Source: Patescibacteria group bacterium (GTDB lineage Bacteria > Patescibacteriota > Gracilibacteria > UBA1369 > LOWO2-01-FULL-3). From it: a DNA stretch of 6,111 nt. The translations under genes and the position numbers were made by a program. The DNA lies in NCBI GenBank assembly GCA_018818755.1, contig JAHIRL010000126.1:1-6111 (forward strand), read 5' to 3'. The notes under the pieces are model-generated. The model had not been told where the DNA came from and ran no database searches. It was given only the letters and a program-made list of their open reading frames with translations. Every line of letters starts with the position of its first letter. Positions within the stretch are counted from its first letter, which is position 1. Of the stretch, positions 3,933 through 6,111 are shown one piece after another.

Positions 3933-4973
3933 ATGATCACTCTAGATACAGCAAATTTAAAAATAGCTGAGAACAAACGCAAATTCTACATTCCAGACTT
4001 TTTCGAACTCAAAAAAATTCCCCAAATCCGCACAAATTTCACCCATTTTGTCCTTTTGGGAATTGGCGGATCTGCCCTTTCTGCCAAGCTTTTCAACTCC
4101 GCCCTCGCCCAAAACGAGAACTTCCATATTTTGGACAATATCGATCCAACCCAAATCAAAGAGATAGAAGCTAAAATCAACATCAGACAAACCCTCTTCA
4201 TCGTAATTTCCAAATCCGGCCAAACTGTAGAAACACAAGCCCTATACAAATATTTCAGCAGCAAAGCTCCGGAAAACCAATTTCTATTCATCACCTCAGA
4301 AAAAGAAAATCATCTACACAAACACGAAAATAAGTATACCTTTCCAAACGATGTTCCCGGAAGATTTTCCGCCCTCACAGAAGTGGGCCTAATCCCCGCC
4401 TTGCTAATGGGCTTAAATCCAAAACGAATAATCGCCGGAGCCCAAAAAATTCTCCAAAACCCCAAAGCGGCAATCGCTCTAGCCCAAGCCCAACATCAAC
4501 AATACCTCAAAGGCAAAGACATCCACGCCCTCATGCCCTACTCCTACCAACTACGAGACCTTCCCGAATTTTTCGCCCAACTCATAGCAGAAAGTTTGGG
4601 CAAAAAAGGCAAAGGAATCACTCCGCTAAAAGCGATGGGCGCAACCGATCAACACTCCCAAATCCAACTATATAACGATGGACCAAAAGATAAACTAATA
4701 ATTTTTGTAGAAATCGAAAAAATCCACCATTCAATTCATGAATTTGCAAAACTTCTAAAGATAGAGAAGAAAGCCACAGAAATGGCATTGGCAAAAAATC
4801 GCGTACCAACGATAACAATCAAACTCGACCAACTCAACGAAGAAACCCTCGGAGAACTAATCATGCTACTTTACCTTTCCACCGCATTCCTCGGAGAACT
4901 GATGAAAATTAATCCTTTCGACCAACCGGGCGTCGAACTTGGCAAACAACTAATCAAAAAACTTTTACCATAA
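3933..4973 (+). CDS. pgi: Glucose-6-phosphate isomerase, short form, 346 aa
   Basis: Interconverts glucose 6-phosphate and fructose 6-phosphate in the cytoplasm. Two SIS (sugar isomerase) domains are visible. The first has LLGIGGSALS (41-50) and the phosphate-binding SKSGQT (93-98). VPGRFS (141-146) matches the first PGI signature, E220 in ESLGK is the expected catalytic glutamate, H241 in TDQHSQ the expected catalytic histidine, and GELMKINPFDQPGVELGK (321-338) matches the second PGI signature with the catalytic lysine at K338. The usual bacterial enzyme is about 450-550 residues, so this is a compact form, with all key motifs kept. A bifunctional glucose/mannose 6-phosphate isomerase is the main alternative. 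The ATG at 3933 is preferred to a TTG at 3879, which lies in the candidate promoter and adds an 18-residue tail unlike the family. The transketolase gene follows after 5 nt. Confidence 0.93.
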   Translation: MITLDTANLKIAENKRKFYIPDFFELKKIPQIRTNFTHFVLLGIGGSALSAKLFNSALAQNENFHILDNIDPTQIKEIEAKINIRQTLFIVISKSGQTVETQALYKYFSSKAPENQFLFITSEKENHLHKHENKYTFPNDVPGRFSALTEVGLIPALLMGLNPKRIIAGAQKILQNPKAAIALAQAQHQQYLKGKDIHALMPYSYQLRDLPEFFAQLIAESLGKKGKGITPLKAMGATDQHSQIQLYNDGPKDKLIIFVEIEKIHHSIHEFAKLLKIEKKATEMALAKNRVPTITIKLDQLNEETLGELIMLLYLSTAFLGELMKINPFDQPGVELGKQLIKKLLP

Positions 4974-4978
4974 CCATT

Positions 4979-6111
4979 ATGCTTAAAGAAATTCCCCAAT
5001 TCGGCGCAACACTCAGCGAAGATCAAATCAGCTTTATGCAAGCCTTCACAAAATCCTGCCGCCACACAATCGTCTCAATGCTCAAAAATTCTCAAAGCGG
5101 CCACCCCGGAGGCTCTCTCTCCTCCCTCGACTACCTCGCCACCCTCTACGCCTTTATCCTTAGCCAAACCGGCGAACAAATCGTAGTTTCCCACGGCCAC
5201 ATTTCCCCAGCTGTCTATAGCGTGCTTGCCGAACTCTCATACATTCCAAAAGAAGATGTCATAGAAAGCTTTCGCAAATTCGGCTCACCATACGAAGGCC
5301 ATGTTTCCCGCCATGTTCCGGGAATTTTTTACGGAACCGGCCCACTTGGAGTTGGAGTTTCCGCCGCTGCCTCTTTCGCCCTCGCGGAAAAACTCAAAGG
5401 CACAAGCCGCAAAGCCTATGCTCTTATGGGAGACGGCGAAATGCAGGAAGGACAGGTTTACGAGATGATAAATTTTGCAGCTCACCACAAATTGGACAAT
5501 CTCGTACTTTTTGTGGACTACAACAAAGTCCAATTAACAGATAAATTATCCGAAGTTCAAAATATAAATATCCCCGAAATTTTTAAAGCTGGAGGATTTG
5601 AAGTGATCGAAACCGATGCTCACGATTTCCAAGATATCTGGGCGGCCCTATCCAAAGCCCACCACTCAAACAAACCGGTTTGCATACTCGGACACAGCAT
5701 TATGGGCAAAGGCGTACCATTTATGGAAGTTGATGGAGCAGCCTACAAATCCGACTGGCACGGAAAACCACCAAAACCGGAGCAAGCCGACGATGTTCTT
5801 CCAGAACTAAAACCAAACGAAGAAGAATACGCCACAATCCAAAGCATTCAGCAATTTATCAAATGGAAACCCGAAGCAAATCATCTGCCCGAATCTCTCA
5901 CAAAAATGGAAGTAGACACCGGAGAACCAGCTCTCTACGACAATGACAACACCACCGATTGCCGCTCCGCCTACGGTAAAGCCCTGGCCGACCTTGCCGA
6001 ACGAAACCCCAAAGTCCTCGCCCTAAGCGCAGACCTCAAAGGTTCAAACATGACCAAGTTTGCCTCCGAGCAAGCACCAGCTCAGCACATCGAATGCGGA
6101 ATCGCCGAACA
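4979..6111 (+). CDS. tkt: Transketolase, N-terminal 377 aa, cut by the right edge
   Basis: Thiamine-diphosphate enzyme that moves two-carbon ketol units between sugar phosphates in the non-oxidative pentose phosphate pathway. The pyrophosphate-binding domain shows SGHPGGSLSSLD (40-51), SHGHISPAVY (71-80), GPLGVGVS (121-128), and the thiamine-binding motif GDGEMQEGQ (151-159) closing at N182 with D180-Y-N; Mg is held by D152 and N182. HSIMGKGV (239-246) and WHGKPP (260-265) follow. The second, pyrimidine-binding domain begins near 325 (TTDCRSAYGKALADLA) and reaches IECGIAE (371-377), whose last glutamate is the expected cofactor-activating residue. Full transketolases are about 620-670 residues, so the remainder lies beyond the window. 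It is a fused, not split, form. The ATG at 4979 is 5 nt after the pgi stop with no Shine-Dalgarno sequence, so the two are probably one operon. Confidence 0.95.
   Translation, partial: MLKEIPQFGATLSEDQISFMQAFTKSCRHTIVSMLKNSQSGHPGGSLSSLDYLATLYAFILSQTGEQIVVSHGHISPAVYSVLAELSYIPKEDVIESFRKFGSPYEGHVSRHVPGIFYGTGPLGVGVSAAASFALAEKLKGTSRKAYALMGDGEMQEGQVYEMINFAAHHKLDNLVLFVDYNKVQLTDKLSEVQNINIPEIFKAGGFEVIETDAHDFQDIWAALSKAHHSNKPVCILGHSIMGKGVPFMEVDGAAYKSDWHGKPPKPEQADDVLPELKPNEEEYATIQSIQQFIKWKPEANHLPESLTKMEVDTGEPALYDNDNTTDCRSAYGKALADLAERNPKVLALSADLKGSNMTKFASEQAPAQHIECGIAE

Noticed and set aside
5616..5810. 64-codon plus-strand frame
   Set aside because: It is an alternative frame inside the transketolase gene.

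Overview
The window has two parts: a same-direction integron gene-cassette array (about 1-2050) and an ordinary chromosomal backbone (about 2168 to the right edge) that ends in central carbon metabolism. The cassettes are AT-rich, and where I counted (cassette 4) arginine is mostly AGA. The backbone genes end many codons in C, and all six arginines of the visible transketolase are CGN. No start codon in the window has a clear Shine-Dalgarno sequence. TGA is used as a stop (for example at 394 and 3619), so this is not the recoded UGA=Gly lineage (Gracilibacteria/Absconditabacteria). A 346-residue glucose-6-phosphate isomerase next to a transketolase, a DUF2164 protein and a lack of SD sites would suit a Patescibacteria (CPR) genome, but the phylum is an inference.

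Array: four attC sites (425-548, 891-1043, 1368-1492, 1903-2050) follow four small genes of unknown function (44-394, 596-871, 1122-1349, 1518-1880). The cut points G|TT at 542/543, 1037/1038, 1486/1487 and 2044/2045 give three complete cassettes of 495, 449 and 558 bp, plus the right part of a first one. The attC sites belong to two structural families that alternate A-B-A-B. No integrase or attI is visible; by the array's polarity they would lie to the left. Cassette 3 has its own sigma70-type promoter. A cassette-like left end at 2044-2054 without a matching attC suggests a decayed fifth cassette.

The most striking observation is that each complete cassette starts and ends with an extended inverted repeat. 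Past the usual R box come a T-A pair, then a conserved mismatched dinucleotide (AA at the left end, CA at the right end), then 11-15 bp of perfect, cassette-specific complementarity. The right arm begins 0-7 nt after the stop codon. In the array the arms flank the gene. Only in the excised circle would they sit side by side and lengthen the attC hairpin.

Backbone: a promoter (2168-2196) precedes a membrane-anchored protein of unknown function, then a class I SAM-dependent methyltransferase whose stop overlaps the start of a DUF2164 protein (ATGA). A second promoter (3879-3908) precedes pgi, followed 5 nt later by a transketolase that runs off the right edge. These two enzymes connect upper glycolysis with the non-oxidative pentose phosphate pathway.
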